From Astropecten irregularis (Eukaryota > Echinodermata > Asteroidea > Paxillosida > Astropectinidae): DNA of 64,000 nt. A model generated the notes under the pieces. That model did no database searches and had not been told where the DNA came from. It worked only from the letters and a program-made list of their open reading frames with translations. Made by a program: the position numbers and the translations under genes. Below are positions 12,733 to 25,285 of this stretch, one piece after another. Location: the NCBI GenBank assembly GCA_963971285.1, contig OZ020260.1, positions 8,156,798 through 8,220,797 of the forward strand, written 5' to 3'. Within the stretch, counting starts at the first letter, position 1; each line of letters starts with the position of its first letter.

Positions 12733-12921
12733 TAAATTAAGAAAGATTTGAGGCTTTGCATGGTGAAAATTGGTATGTGGATCGGTTTGCGGAAACACCA
12801 TGTAAGAATCGTTCGTACTTTCGCACTTCTATTTCGTTCGCACTTTTCGCAATTAGGTCTTGCGAGAAGTGCGAAAGTACGAACGATTCTTACATGGTGT
12901 TTCCGCAAACCGATCCACATA
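12733..12921. repeat. Palindromic MITE with a perfect 57-bp inverted repeat
   Basis: Arms 12774-12830 and 12865-12921 are exact reverse complements around a 34-nt loop. Each holds GGTTTGCGGAAACACCATGT and CGTTCGTACTTTCGCAC. The outer part AAGAAAGATTTGAGGCTTTG (from 12739) is shared with the copy before Barhl exon 2. No coding capacity. Confidence 0.85.
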
Positions 12922-13740
12922 GAAATGATTAAAATAATTATTAGACAAGATGGTTAGTGCCAACTTGAATTGCTTAAGTTTGAACAGCTTACTGTATATT
13001 TCTTTAAAGTGATAACACAATTGTAATATGAAAACATTTCAATGTTGTTCTTTTAAAGGTACACATAATTTTCACGTCTCAGGAAAATTGCAGTCGTATT
13101 ATAATTATGTGAAACGATGAGTCAATTTTCAATATTTGTCTGCCAGGTGAGTTCCAACTTTCACATGTGGTGATTTTGATGTTCATCAGACAATGTATGA
13201 GATCTGTCATGTTAGCCTGTTATGGTCATTGGTTTGGTCAGATTCACTTCCAGGACTAATAGTGAGAGAAGATTATACTATTGTCATCTTTTGTTCCGTT
13301 GCATAATGTGAACAACAATAAAACAATATGAATAGATCAGGATGCTAAACATCATTACTCAGATGAGAAAGATGCAGTCACAACGTGATCAAGTTGCCTG
13401 CATGTATGTGCGCCCTAGGCAGCCTGCTATACATCAACCCATAATGACTGACACGGTGCACAGCCTGAATATAGAAAGTGTCTGATTTCTGTGCAGTTAA
13501 GAGATCCTATCCGGAGAACCTTGAGAAAAACCCTCGTGGCGAAGGAGAGAGCCAACGCACAGCTGTCATGCGTGGTCCAGGCCAGTATACAGGGCCACAT
13601 TGGTGAGAGGCGAGTACCCTTATGATGGATGCTCTTTCCATCCAAGCTAACCCAAACCCAATTGCTGTGACATACAATTGACAAATGGCACCTGATAATT
13701 ATTAAGTTAGTTGATAGTGTAATATTTCTAAATTGCATAT

Positions 13741-13826
13741 TATGGAGACACTTTAGCGTCTAAAAGTGAACATTTGGGAGACATCTGCAAATAGGGAGAC
13801 TTTCCAATGTCTCCCTATTATACCAG
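13741..13826 (+). repeat. Short dispersed repeat with GGGAGAC motifs
   Basis: GGAGACACTTTAGCGTC, AAAAGTGAAC and GGGAGACATC occur in the same order as in the minus strand at 52.9 kb. A further inverted CTCCCTA lies at 13809. Confidence 0.5.
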
Positions 13827-15189
13827 CTACTTACTTTTTAAAGACATATTTTTACTGTTCATATTGTAATAGAAGACAGAGAATGGGCTCAATGAACCTA
13901 TGTCAATTTCAAGTTCATTTGTTTGGAGGATGTTTAGAAATAAGTAAGTAAAGTTTGTGCACTACCCAATGACCCTTTCAGGTAATACAAAATTATTATC
14001 ACTGAAATAAGCTTGAAAAGAGTTGTCCGTATGTCATAACATTGTATATATTGTGCTATTATCATCTATTGAAATTCAAGACATTTCACGAGGTTTAAAT
14101 GAGACAAGTCGAAAAGATGTTGTCTTTGAATAGGTGTACAATGGCTGATAACCTTGGTGCCTGGCATGACTTTTCATATGCTAACATCAACCAGGTTATT
14201 ACTAACAGAACTCTCTGAATTAAATGGTTTGACTGATACTTCATGGTTCAACAAATAATGAAGTCAACTCGGGCTAAAAAGCGCTTTACTATAAACGTGC
14301 CTCGATATGAATAAAAAATATGCGAAGGCTATTTTATAATATGTATGGTTAGGCCTGCTTTAGTCAGTAAATGGGCCAAGCTAAAAGGTTAGAATTATCA
14401 ATGATTCACACAGGCTATCTGTACAGTATATGGGATATGTATTTGAAATGTACACTTCTTATTAATGGCTATGAAAGAGAATACCGTCCCCACTCCAAAT
14501 GTTTACGCTAAGATCAACTTCATATCAAAGATCGCTGGTGTGCATCGGAGCAAGCCGTAACTAAAAACTCGCAGCATCTCATCCGCTAAACTTCACTGAT
14601 GGTTTGGAGTCATAAACACCCTGAGTGGTATGATTGAATAATGTTGCTATTAGACCTATATGAAGCGAAGGGACCTTGGTATAGCAGGGTGGGTAGAAAC
14701 CTGACCTAGATGCCGTACAACACAGCACCACCATATCACGGAACACCGGTCATCATAATCCCACACACTCATCACGACCCAGATCGCTTTACAGCAATTT
14801 TGACGGCCAATTCGCCTCGTTTAAAACCTTCGCATCAGACCGTCAATTTTCAACAACAGCGGCAGAAAATGACATCTAAACGAGAGAAACAGATGTCACT
14901 ATTCTAACGAGACGGAGTAAGTATACCGAGTTCTCGGTGTGAGGTGTCTAGGTTGGCTACCTCTCAGATATCATAATATACAGATGGACTGCTTTCTCCT
15001 ATGTGTAGGCAGTTGATATATATTTAAATATCGCCCATCCCACCAGAATGTCGGTGTATATTAATGATACAAATTCAATGTCTGATTTGGGCTGTCATTT
15101 TGTGCAGCCTCAAAAATCTTGAGCAACACAAAATTTCGTGCGAATATTTGTATCACGTGATCAGAGTATTGCTGGCCTTATACGCTTTA

Positions 15190-15408
15190 GTCTACGCTTA
15201 AAACGTTTCTTTTGAAAGGTATTTTTCTTAATATTTTACTTCATTTAATGTAACGAGTTTTTTAAGCGGTGCTGTATCTTTTAATAATAGTAAAAGTAGA
15301 CGTTTTGTGAATTTGTAATGGTGTAAAAGGTTTTTAGTATTGTAAAGCGCTTTGAAACGTTTAATTTAAAACGCAATATACATGTACACATTTATTATCA
15401 TTTTTGTT
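15190..15408 (+). mobile_element. Possible LINE 3' UTR remnant
   Basis: ATTGTAAAGCGCTTTGAAAC (15339) followed by AACGCAATATACATGTACAC and TTTATTATCA resembles the 3' ends of CR1/L2-like LINEs, including the intact tail at 12.06 kb. No ORF2 sequence remains upstream. Confidence 0.4.
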
Positions 15409-15929
15409 TTAATAAAACACGCTTATATTGTTCGAAAATATTGCCCATCTATAAAATGTACACTCCGCAATTAAGGAAGGGGTTTGACCGAAATACTAAA
15501 GCATAATTATCATTTCATTTTGTTTGAGAACAGATATTTTCAATGCATTTCACCGTAATGACTGAATATGATATAAATGAAGATGCTATACATAGTCCCT
15601 TCTATTTCCCTTATTAGAAACTCCCATCTGTACCAAACTGTGTAGATTATATTACGATCACAAGATGAAATGAAAATGTTTGTAACAATTATTATAGGTA
15701 AATACTGAGGAATACTAAATGCGATGTGTCGTCCAAACCTAGGTTGAGGAAAAACACCGACTCCTTGATCTAGAATAAAGCGTATTAAGCATGTATACAT
15801 TTTAGGATAAATCCATTTGCTTTTGCGCACAGCACATTATGAATAATAATTGTTCAAAATATTGAGTGACGTTTCTTCAGATCAGACAATAGATTTCAGA
15901 GATAAACATATGTACCCAAATGGAGCCTG

Positions 15930-16600
15930 AGAGCGCAGAGAGAGATGGGACGGTAGGATGGAGAGGAACTGGATCGCATGAAATCATCTCTGACAATCTC
16001 ATTCTAGAAGCAAACCTTGGAAGGATCATAGTGTACGTGTTATCTCCAAGATGGAGTCATATCCAGACGCTCTCAGCATAATAGTCAATGGTAGCAAAAA
16101 GAGAAAGGGTATCCGTTAATGCAAACTGCCCGCTGAATGAACGCCTCGTCAACTTGCAATTTACCTCTCATTCTTGATGAGTCTTTTGGGAGTTGAAGGG
16201 ACTGGGCGAGCCATAGGAAGGCGAGCGGCTCGCTACGGATTGCCGGCGGGGCCTCGATGCCCTCTCACCAAAGCCGCATCTGCCGGCTCCATCTGTCCCA
16301 CTGTATCAGTTCCGCTGTGTGCATTGCTTAAAAAGTTAAAGCTTGTTGTGATTATGGGCTTTGTAGACACCCTTTGGGGCCTTTTTGTTCTGGAAGTGTA
16401 TATTTTATCAACACACGAGCCAACTTTGTTGCTATCGGGGTACGATAGCACGGGAATCTGCTACACAGTGCTAAGGTTGCAATATGCAAATGGACGAGCT
16501 GAAGAGAGCTTGAAGAGATTGTGCGACGGGCCGCGTCAGATCTCAAGCTGCCGTGGGCAGTTTGGGGTTCACACACCGTGTAATTGAAAAAAGAGATTGA
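15930..16600. promoter_or_regulatory. Candidate cis-regulatory block
   Basis: GC-rich, non-repetitive, including GGCGAGCGGCTCGCTACGG at about 16219. ORFs up to 165 codons overlap it on both strands but resemble nothing known and lack convincing splice partners. Confidence 0.25.
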
Positions 16601-18049
16601 CTGAGAGAAGACAACATGGCTGGGGCAAGGAAAAGAAGGGTGACGGTCAGCAGAGGTCGGGATATTAAGGTATATGGGTAGGGGGAATACTACACTACCA
16701 TATATGAAGAGGTAATGCCAACGGGCTATATGTGGCACTGGATCAGAGATCAAGAAAGCAGAATTTTCATAAGTCAACACCAAGGGGCTTTTTGAGAAAA
16801 ACACACGACGCAGAAGCATGAAAGTAAGAAAAGCAAGACTTAACACCAACGCGTGATCAGAAACATTTTTGAAGAAAAGTAGGCCTAAAATATGTTAGCA
16901 TTTATGCACTTGTAACTTGTGTTGATGTTAAAATGTTACACATTTGAATAAGTAGCGCTATACTCACAATTATACCGTTCGCGAGTTGTATATACGTTTT
17001 AGGACGCTATACATAATAAACCTGTTTGACGACGCTATTTATACGACATATTACAGGATACATCAAGTGTTTTTATCGAAACAAGAATATCAATATCCGT
17101 ATAGTTTCAATAATGTGCGAAGTTGAGAGGGGATTTCATTTCAGCGCACACAACCAATTTGAAATAGAGAAATACAAGTAGTACTTTATGGACTAACTAG
17201 AGCTTCAAATGTGCATGAGTTTTCGTAGCAACAACTACTTCATCAGATGCAACCAATTTGGATGGTTACTGTAATGAAGCAAGTGGGCCTTCCATTGTAA
17301 TCAACTGCATGAGTGTACTAGTCCTGATCGGGTGCAGCACAAAACATTTCACATGCAAAAAACGCCCCCCCCCCCCCCCCTAAAAAAAAACCAGACTGAT
17401 TTGACCTCTTGGTGAATACATAAATTGTAATCTTAATTCAACTTGCTATGTCATTATTAACCAACAAGGACAAAGCCTGTAAATTAATGACAAAGGAAAG
17501 TCAAATAGTTACGTGAATGGAAAGAAGCCTTCCTAAATAGGCATTGTTGTGATATTCTCTACTTGATTGAAAGACTACAAAGCTGACTATGTCAACTATT
17601 ATTAGTACCAACTGGTCATTCTGTTATCAGCGCAACAGACAGCGTTTGGGTACAATCGAGTTCACTGTTGCATGCAACGTTTTGTTTTCGTTTTCTGAAA
17701 GTCTGAATGGATGCCAACGACTGTTTGAATGATGTTCTTTTGTCATTTTAATGAATTTGATCCCCAAAATTCATATTTCCAGAAACACAATGTAACCAGA
17801 AGACAACAAACCGACAAATGCGCATGTCTTTTTACACCTTGGCGTATACTTTAAACGATTAAAATTGATATGCTTCAAAAAATAAAGTTTTGTACTTCTT
17901 TATCATGAAACAGTCGTATGATTAAAACCGTTGACTTGGAACTACACTCCACACTTGCAGTTTTAACAGCCCGATAGTCAGGGAACTAGAGGATTTTTAC
18001 AGTCCAACACGGACCAAGCACATGAAGGGGTGGAATTAAACGTTTACAG

Positions 18050-18545
18050 GTCGCTGATCACGCGGGGAAAAAAGAAACACTCGGGCTAGGCCGGAAATGA
18101 TATATCGAGACAGGCTGAGGGTAGATGCACGATGTTTAATTAATCAGGCTAATTATAGGTGATTCCCCCTGGTACAGACCACACAGCCACCGAAGGACGG
18201 TGTGGAAATATCATCCTACCGACTATCACGTTGGATGTCCCTCAGGTGAGGTATATCCTGACAGGCTGACAATGGGGAAGGACCGTATGATACTCATAGT
18301 CATCCCCACCGTTAGACGGCACTGCTAAACGGCCGAATTATCAAATCCCGCTAATGTTTCACTTTCGGCAAAGCGGACTGTAAAGTGCGGGATCGGGTAA
18401 CGACGCAAAATTATGGGAGGGTGTGAAGTGGCCGGGCCAAGGTGTGAAACAGGCCGCGTCTTGCTCGGCGTTGTCACGGTGCGATCGTAGCACGCGCATG
18501 ACGCCGACACGTCTATAAGAGGAAGAAGTCTCCTTAAACTCACCT
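18050..18545. promoter_or_regulatory. Candidate cis-regulatory block
   Basis: GC-richer, repeat-free, with AATTAATCAGGCTAATTATA at about 18138 and a CpG-containing 3' half. No protein similarity. Confidence 0.28.
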
Positions 18546-19273
18546 ACTAGCAAACAAAGGTGTCTGAATATTGAGCTCGAAAAGTTGATAAATTAAAGAA
18601 GAGGTCATCTCATTTTCAAATTTTGATTTGCATTTGCCTATAGGGCACGGGAGACTGATTTGTCTACATGTACGCGATACTAATGTAATAGTTGATTACA
18701 AACACTGCAGTCAGTGCAGAATCAACTTTACCAATACATCGTCAAAATCGTTATAATTAGTCTTATTGGAATAAAAACACTCAATCGCCCCGCCCATGGT
18801 AGGGGCGGTCTTTGCAAACTATTTATTTTATTGTCATTTGTCGACGTTGTACCTTTAATGTCCATTTTAACCGAATAGGCCCACTAATAGTGCTCCGCAC
18901 TTGCGCTAAAAATAGCACCGGATCTCAGACAAACACTGCAGCCATGCAAACGTGTTTGCGAGTGCGCGTCCATGTACACTACGTGAGTGAGGCAATGTTT
19001 GTCTGACTCCGGGGATTTTGTGACGTCATTGGTGCGGAGCGCTATTGTACACGTTTCTTAAAAATAACAGAAAACAAAAATAAACTCTGAAAAATGATAA
19101 TTTGAAAGTCACATTACATGCTTTAAGCACCGTGGAAGAGGGCGAACTCCAATCAAAATCATATTTTGCCCGAGACTGCTGGGGGTAAAAAGAAAGAGAA
19201 AACGCGCGACAAATCGTTATGCGTTTTGCAACGGAATTCACGTGCGGTGATCTACTGAAAGTGAATTTTCCTT

Positions 19274-19580
19274 TTAAAGGTAAGTACAGGATTTGTAACA
19301 CACCCAAACAGAAATGTTCATAGATTTACGTATAACTTTCAGGATATGAAGATGGTGCTGGTAGAAACATACCGTTAACATATTTCTGTTAACATATTTC
19401 CATTCTTTATATTTTAAAGAAAAATGAAATCGGTTTTTCTTAATTTTCTCGTGACACAGATGTCCGATTGAGCTCAAATTTTCACAAGTTTATTATTTCA
19501 TGCACATGCTGGATCAGATAAAGTGTAAGTGCTGCTCGGTGACATTTACAAATCATGTATTAACAGTATTATACCTTTAA
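19274..19580. mobile_element. TTAA-flanked MITE, family B, copy 1
   Basis: Begins TTAAAGGTAAGTACAGGATT and ends TTATACCTTTAA. It holds the block ATATGAAGATGGTGCTGGTA (19339) that it shares, inverted, with family A, and TCTCGTGACACAGATGTCCG. Contains a short internal duplication of TTAACATATTTC. Confidence 0.75.
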
Positions 19581-20218
19581 TAGGCCTACTTTAATAGGAC
19601 GCCGTGCGCGTTACAAATGAAAGAGAAATGGTTGGAAAAGTCTCCGGACGTAGAAAATAAAAACGTCGCATATGACCCTTTACATTATGTAGTTTGGGTA
19701 AGGAACATTTCAGATAGAGAAAACTATTCATGAGATTTGAAGGCAACGTGTAATCATGCGACAATGCGACAAGATACTCAGTTATGACACGTGTTTTGCA
19801 AAGAATGCATGCAGCAAATAGTCGTCTTAATTTCAGAAGAAATTGACAAATCATTCTCCCTACGTATAATGATGCTATTGTTTCTTCATATATTATAATT
19901 ATTTACACACCAAAAAGGTCATCATAATCATACAATTCAAATCATCCCCACTTTTATAAAGACAAGCTCGGATATCATATTGGCTGTTGTAAATAGAATA
20001 AAAACACGGTACTGGCGAATAGATAAGTAGGATGTTTGACACCTGTGCTGTCTTTGAAATGGAAAACACATCCAATATGGCCTTACAAAATATTGAACGG
20101 TAAGTGAAACAACGCAATTTGCTGTCGCGATGTTCAAATTGCGCTTTAGCTTTCATCGTCGTGTCACTTCTAAACTACCTGACTTCCGATTGACTGAGTG
20201 TCCAGATATTTATAGTAC

Positions 20219-20378
20219 TAGGATTTGAAGCTTTGCATGGTGGAAGGTTTTTTGCAAGGTTTGCGGAGACACCATGTATGAACGCTTTTTAATATGTGTG
20301 GTTCTGAAAAGAACCGGTGAGAAGTTCAATCTCAACATTCCAGCCAGTGTACTCTGATGTCTTCGCAAACCTTCTTTA
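20219..20378. repeat. Diverged relative of the palindromic MITE
   Basis: Starts with GGATTTGAAGCTTTGCATGG as in the 12.7-kb copy. It has short inverted arms, AAGGTTTGCGGAGAC (about 20258) and GTCTTCGCAAACCTT (about 20358), with an unrelated centre. Confidence 0.55.
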
Positions 20379-21760
20379 TTGAGATATTTACAGTTACAGG
20401 CATTATGGTTTCAGACTAATGGGCTAGTAGGTTTGCCATGGTTGGGGCATAAATATTATTAGAACCACAAAGCTTTATTTTCTTTTCTTGTTTAGGGTAA
20501 TCAGAGCACAACAAGAATTGGGTTGGAATGTGTTGCACTTGAATAAAAATCATATGTAACGCTGTATGAGGTACAGGGATGCCCCACGCTAAGGGATGTA
20601 GGCCTACTGACGACAAAATGCTTGATCGGCCACAGACACAAGATGATCATCGTTTCCCCCTCCTGTGAAAAATCAGACTAAAGACACATACAAATATTAA
20701 TATTTCACGACAAAATGCCGTCAAACAGACGGGAACCAATGGAGTTTGTGAGAAAAAAAACTCATAAAATGTGTATTGTAGCCTATCCCTGCTGGACAGC
20801 GTAATACTTGAAGCAGTCTTGCGGGTAATAATGATACTTACAGCCCCTCCGAGGAACAATTTAGAGCTTCAATTTTGCCCGTGTTTTGTCGTGCTTCCAG
20901 CTAGAACCACTGAGCATCATTCCGAGAGGGTACCCATGACCGGTAGAGCGACAAGTACCACGAAAAAAATCTTCATATTAAGCTGGAGCAAGAATAATAT
21001 TAAAGCTTACCGATTTTTTGTCTACTAAGACGGTTATTAAAATCCATCATGTATAAAACGGCAGTAATCTATCACACTGTCATTGACTGTCATGCATGGC
21101 AACATTCTTAGTTTTTAATTTTAAAACTGGATGACTCGAGAGCAGACATGGACATGAAATAGAGCTTCGTGTGTCGTCTTTCTTTACTCCAGTGATGTCT
21201 GCTATTTAAGGTCACGTCATTGGACGTTTGTAGTTATGCTTGCTGGTCACGATATGAAGTATTCTTGTCACAGCTTGTGTGGGTCTGTGTTTAATTAAAG
21301 TAATTGCAATGGTTTGAAACGAAACAATTACCCCAGCAGAAACAAAGGACACTAATCTTGCTTGGCTCTGATGATGAACGCGACCTTACATTATCAAAAA
21401 AGTATCATTTAAAAACTATAGGTAGGTGCATACTACAAGGGTGTGATTAAAGCTTTCACGATGTTTTTATGATTATTTCAGAAAAGTTAAATAACTGAGA
21501 CTGTCGTTGACCGAAATGAAGAACGGTCCCGCTAAAGCACCATTGTCCCACGTGTTTTGTCGCTTTGGGAAATATTCATTGGCAAGCGAAACCTTATGAA
21601 AACATTGTATTGGATTGCATACCATGCAGGGACGATTGTTTGATTAACCTATATGCATAGCACGAAGTGTGTAGACGCACTGCTTATAAGCGAGAAGGGA
21701 AAGTTTACAACAGTTCCTTCAGTTTCGTTACATGGTAATGGACAGTGAATGTTAAGCAAT

Positions 21761-23155
21761 AGGACAGGACAGTACAGGACAGTACAGGACACAACAGTAC
21801 AGAGCAGGACATGATAGGGCATTACCACAGGACAGCAAAGGACGTGACAGAATACCAAAGGCAGTGTAGACTGACGGCATATCATGGGATACTTTACATG
21901 GCAAGACTGCACAGCGGAGCAAAGGCAAATGACAACACGACATAGTACAGCATGACATGACACAGGACAGGACCGCACAGCACAGCACAGCACGTACAGC
22001 ATGACACAGTACAGCACGACACAGGACAGACCGCACATCACATCACAGCACAGCACGTACAGCATGACAAAGTACAGCACGACACAGTACAGCACGACAC
22101 AGCACAGCATGACACAGGACAGGACATGGCCGCACAGAACAGCATAGCACACTATGACATGGCACAGCACAGCACAACACAGCCTAGCATAGCATGACAT
22201 GGCACAGCACAGCACAGCGCAGCACAGCTTAGCATGACACAGGACAGCACAACACAGCACAGCATGACATGGTACAGGAAATGACCGCACAGAAAAGCAT
22301 AGCACAGCATGACATGGCATAGCACAACACAGCACAGCCTAGCTTAGCATGACATGGCACAGCACAGCACAGTACAGCTCATTATGACATAGCACAGCAC
22401 AGCTCAGCATGACACAGTACAGCACGACACAGCACAGCATGACACGGCACAGTACAGCACGACCGTCGAGCAAAGCATGGCATGACAAAGTGCGACACGG
22501 CACAGCACCGGACAGGATAAACACGGCACAGCACAGCAAAGGGCAGCTTGGCACAACACAATACAGCACAGCTTAGCAGGACACAGCACACCATGTCACG
22601 GCACAGTACAGGACATGACCACACAGCACAGCGTGACATGGAACAGCACAGCACAGCAAAAGAAAGCACAGCACAGCAAGGCAAAGCACAGCACAGCACA
22701 GCATGGCACAGCACAGTACAGCAAAAGAAAGCACAGCAAAACACAGCAAAGGAAAGCACAGCACAGCACAGCATGGCACAGCACAGTACAGCAAAGCAAA
22801 GGGAAGCACAGCACAGCACAGCAAAGGAAAGCACAGCACAGCAAAGGAAAGCACAGCACACAACAAAGGAAAGCACAGCACAGCACAGCATGGCACAGCA
22901 CAGTACAGCAAAGGAAAGCACAGCACATCACAGCGCAGCATGACACAGTACAGCACAGCACAGCGTGACATGGCACAGTGTAGTGCAGCACAGCACAGCA
23001 CAGCACGACACGACACGACACGACACAGTACAGCACATCACAGCATGACATGGCACAGCACAGCACGACACAGTACAGCACAGCACGACACAGCAAAGCT
23101 CAGCAAAGGAAAGCACAGCACAGCACAACATGGCACCGCACAGAATACGACAAAA
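21761..23155. repeat. Degenerate ACAGC pentanucleotide satellite, 1.4 kb
   Basis: Almost every five bases is ACAGC or a one-step variant (ATGAC, ACGAC, ATGGC, AAGGAA). Longer blocks recur at offsets of 65 and 120 bp (the block ending AGCATGGCACAGCACAGTAC at 22692, 22757 and 22877), both multiples of five. The strand is A/C/G-rich and T-poor. Because the period is 5, every frame reads the same peptide (TAQHS on plus, AVLCC on minus), which explains the many overlapping ORFs. Confidence 0.95.
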
Positions 23156-23206
23156 CAAAACATTATAAGATAAATACATAATGCGGTATTCACGTGGTAG
23201 GCTATA

Positions 23207-23620
23207 CAGGTTGTCCCAAAAAAACGCAACACTTGTGTCAGGAACTATTATATGAAAATTAAACTATTTGTCACTTCAAGATTCAGATATGTGATACAAC
23301 CATGTCTTGGCTGTCACCATGTAGAATTTGAGTAAAATTCGACTAAAAATGAGTGACAAAAATTGGACCCAACCTCAAAACCCGATTTTCATCTTTCTTT
23401 CATACACATTATGCGTGTATTGACCATTATTCGTCTTATCCTTGCAAATTTGTATTTAAAGAGTACTCTTTCAATTGGTCATTTTCGCCAATTTCAGCCC
23501 GATTTTGCTCAAATTCTACATAGTGATAGCCAAGACATGGTTGTATCACATATCTGAATCTTGAAGTGATGAACAGTTTAATTTTAACACAATGGGTTGC
23601 GTTTTTTTCTGGGACACCTG
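23207..23620. mobile_element. Intact fold-back MITE, CAGGTTGTCCC ends
   Basis: 414-bp uninterrupted copy of the element split at 11.5 kb. The left end CAGGTTGTCCC follows TA. The right end, GGGACACCTG, is slightly decayed. The sub-terminal arms are inverted repeats with GATTCAGATATGTGATACAA on the left and TGTATCACATATCTGAATC on the right. Short ORFs on either strand are translations of the arms. Confidence 0.85.
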
Positions 23621-23669
23621 AATAGAGAATGAAAGTGCAAAAGCACATCAATAATACGAAACACAGAAC

Positions 23670-24032
23670 TTAAAGGTAGTATCATACTTTGGTTTTTATC
23701 AAAGAAGTACAGATTCATGGGCAAAAATATCAGATATACAATAACAGTCATCTGTGAAAATTTCAGTCCCATACGATGCCCACTTTTTGAGAAAACAGTG
23801 AAAAACAGCCACAGTATTTCTTAAGTCTTTCCTCTTTTATTTTTGATATTTTAAAAGATCAAAAAGATTTTCGGTCGTTGTTTTACTAATTTCTGGATAA
23901 ATGCACCATTTTAGGCGGAAGCAATTTTAACGGTGTGTTTCTACCAGCACCATCTTCATACCCTGTAAGTTATACGTAAATCAGTGAGCATTTCTGTTTT
24001 GGTTTCTTACCGAAGTATGATACTACCTTTAA
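23670..24032. mobile_element. TTAA-flanked MITE, family A, copy 1
   Basis: Begins TTAAAGGTAGTATCATACTT and ends AAGTATGATACTACCTTTAA: a terminal inverted repeat of about 20 bp including a TTAA at each end. 363 bp, non-coding. It is the best-preserved copy. Confidence 0.85.
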
Positions 24033-24559
24033 CTGACTGGACAGAATAAAAAAGCAATGCATAGCAAAACTCTGCATTGGACAACATTGGACAGGGTAAA
24101 ACAGAGACAGGCAAAATAAATGATTTTCATATTCATATACGACACTAAAAAGAAAATACGAGAAAAGAAAAGACAATTTCTGATCAGAAATGCATTATTC
24201 AACAAAAAGGCACAGGACATAAACATTCGAAAATAAAAAGAATTGTTTTCGTTCGTTTGTTTTCTTCTTTTTCCATGTGAAATCTTTGCATGGATGAGAG
24301 TGCATGGATGCACTTGGCAAGAAATGGGTGTGGATTCCTTATGGACTGATTCCCAAGACGCACCTACACTGATGTTCCAAAATGTTCGGTCCCTTTTTAA
24401 CCAATGAAGCAGGTTAGGGCACTTTCAGACTCGTTTCTAATGTCTTTATTTTTCACACCAAAGGAGAAGCCCCGCTGTTTTAATACGATTTTTCCCTACA
24501 CTTCGCTTGCATGCCGCCTTGTGTATGGAAGTAATCTTTCCTCTTTGATACGATGCACC

Positions 24560-25285
24560 AGATGGGAAGATCCTAAGTCTACCGATGCTCCGTTAGCATC
24601 AACCAGAGAAACACCCACTCCAGATCCGCATCTGGGTCGCCATCAGCCGTGACATATACTCAGTGGTCCGTAACATGAGTACTCTAACTCCGGTGCTTTT
24701 CCCTCTAAAAACCCGGACCGGTTTGAGCCATAGCAGGCAGGGCATCGATGCCGGCTCTGGCTGCACGTCTCGGGCAGGCTAGCGCGGCGCTGCATGGGCG
24801 GCCTAAACAGATGGAGCGAACATTAAACCGGTCGGGCGAGAAGCTGGCATGAAATGCGCCCTTAATTCTATTTTAATTGCGACGTTATGTTGGTCTGATT
24901 TCTTCAACACGCGGGCTAAGTGGCCAAAACAGTGCAGATCGTACCGGTTTTTGTTATGTTACATGGTTATAATGTAGGTGTGTTCAGCATGGCTTGGATT
25001 TCTCTACGACGTCAAGATGTGCATGAATGATAGAGGCCTTCGTAAGGTAGTGTGATACCGGCAGCCTAGATGCAGCGGCCCCAAGGCGATATTTAACACA
25101 AAGTTGTTGGTAGCTTGGGGCATGCACGTTACGGCCCTGGCGTAGACAGCCGGCGGCTGAAACGGCTACGTGCTCAGCATTTCCGCCGGAAGCTACCGGC
25201 CGACTTCAATCCGAGTAGGCCGTGGAAGGCCAGATACACGCAAAGGAACCAACCCCGGTTGATTCCTAGGCAGAGTGTCAAAAAG
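24560..25285. promoter_or_regulatory. Candidate cis-regulatory block
   Basis: The longest CpG-containing, repeat-free block in the desert. It has ACATTAAACCGGTCGG, CTTAATTCTATTTTAATTGC and CGGCCGAC. A 60-codon basic ORF at 25115-25297 has no recognisable domain. Confidence 0.3.

Larger units (their letters stand above)
12922..21760. other. Intergenic, no gene seen
   Basis: AT-rich with small repeats listed separately (13.74, 15.2, 19.3, 20.2 kb) and two candidate regulatory blocks. 20.4-21.7 kb shows nothing I can name. Confidence 0.6.

Noticed and set aside
16174..16849. 137-codon plus and 165-codon minus ORFs
   Set aside because: They overlap in a GC-rich block with few stops on either strand. 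No family resemblance; treated as a possible regulatory block.
21649..23232. Many overlapping ORFs up to 228 codons rich in Cys/Leu/Val (minus) or His/Ser/Thr/Gln (plus)
   Set aside because: They are translations of the ACAGC pentamer array. A period of five without stops is open in all frames and gives the same rotating peptide; there is no gene structure.
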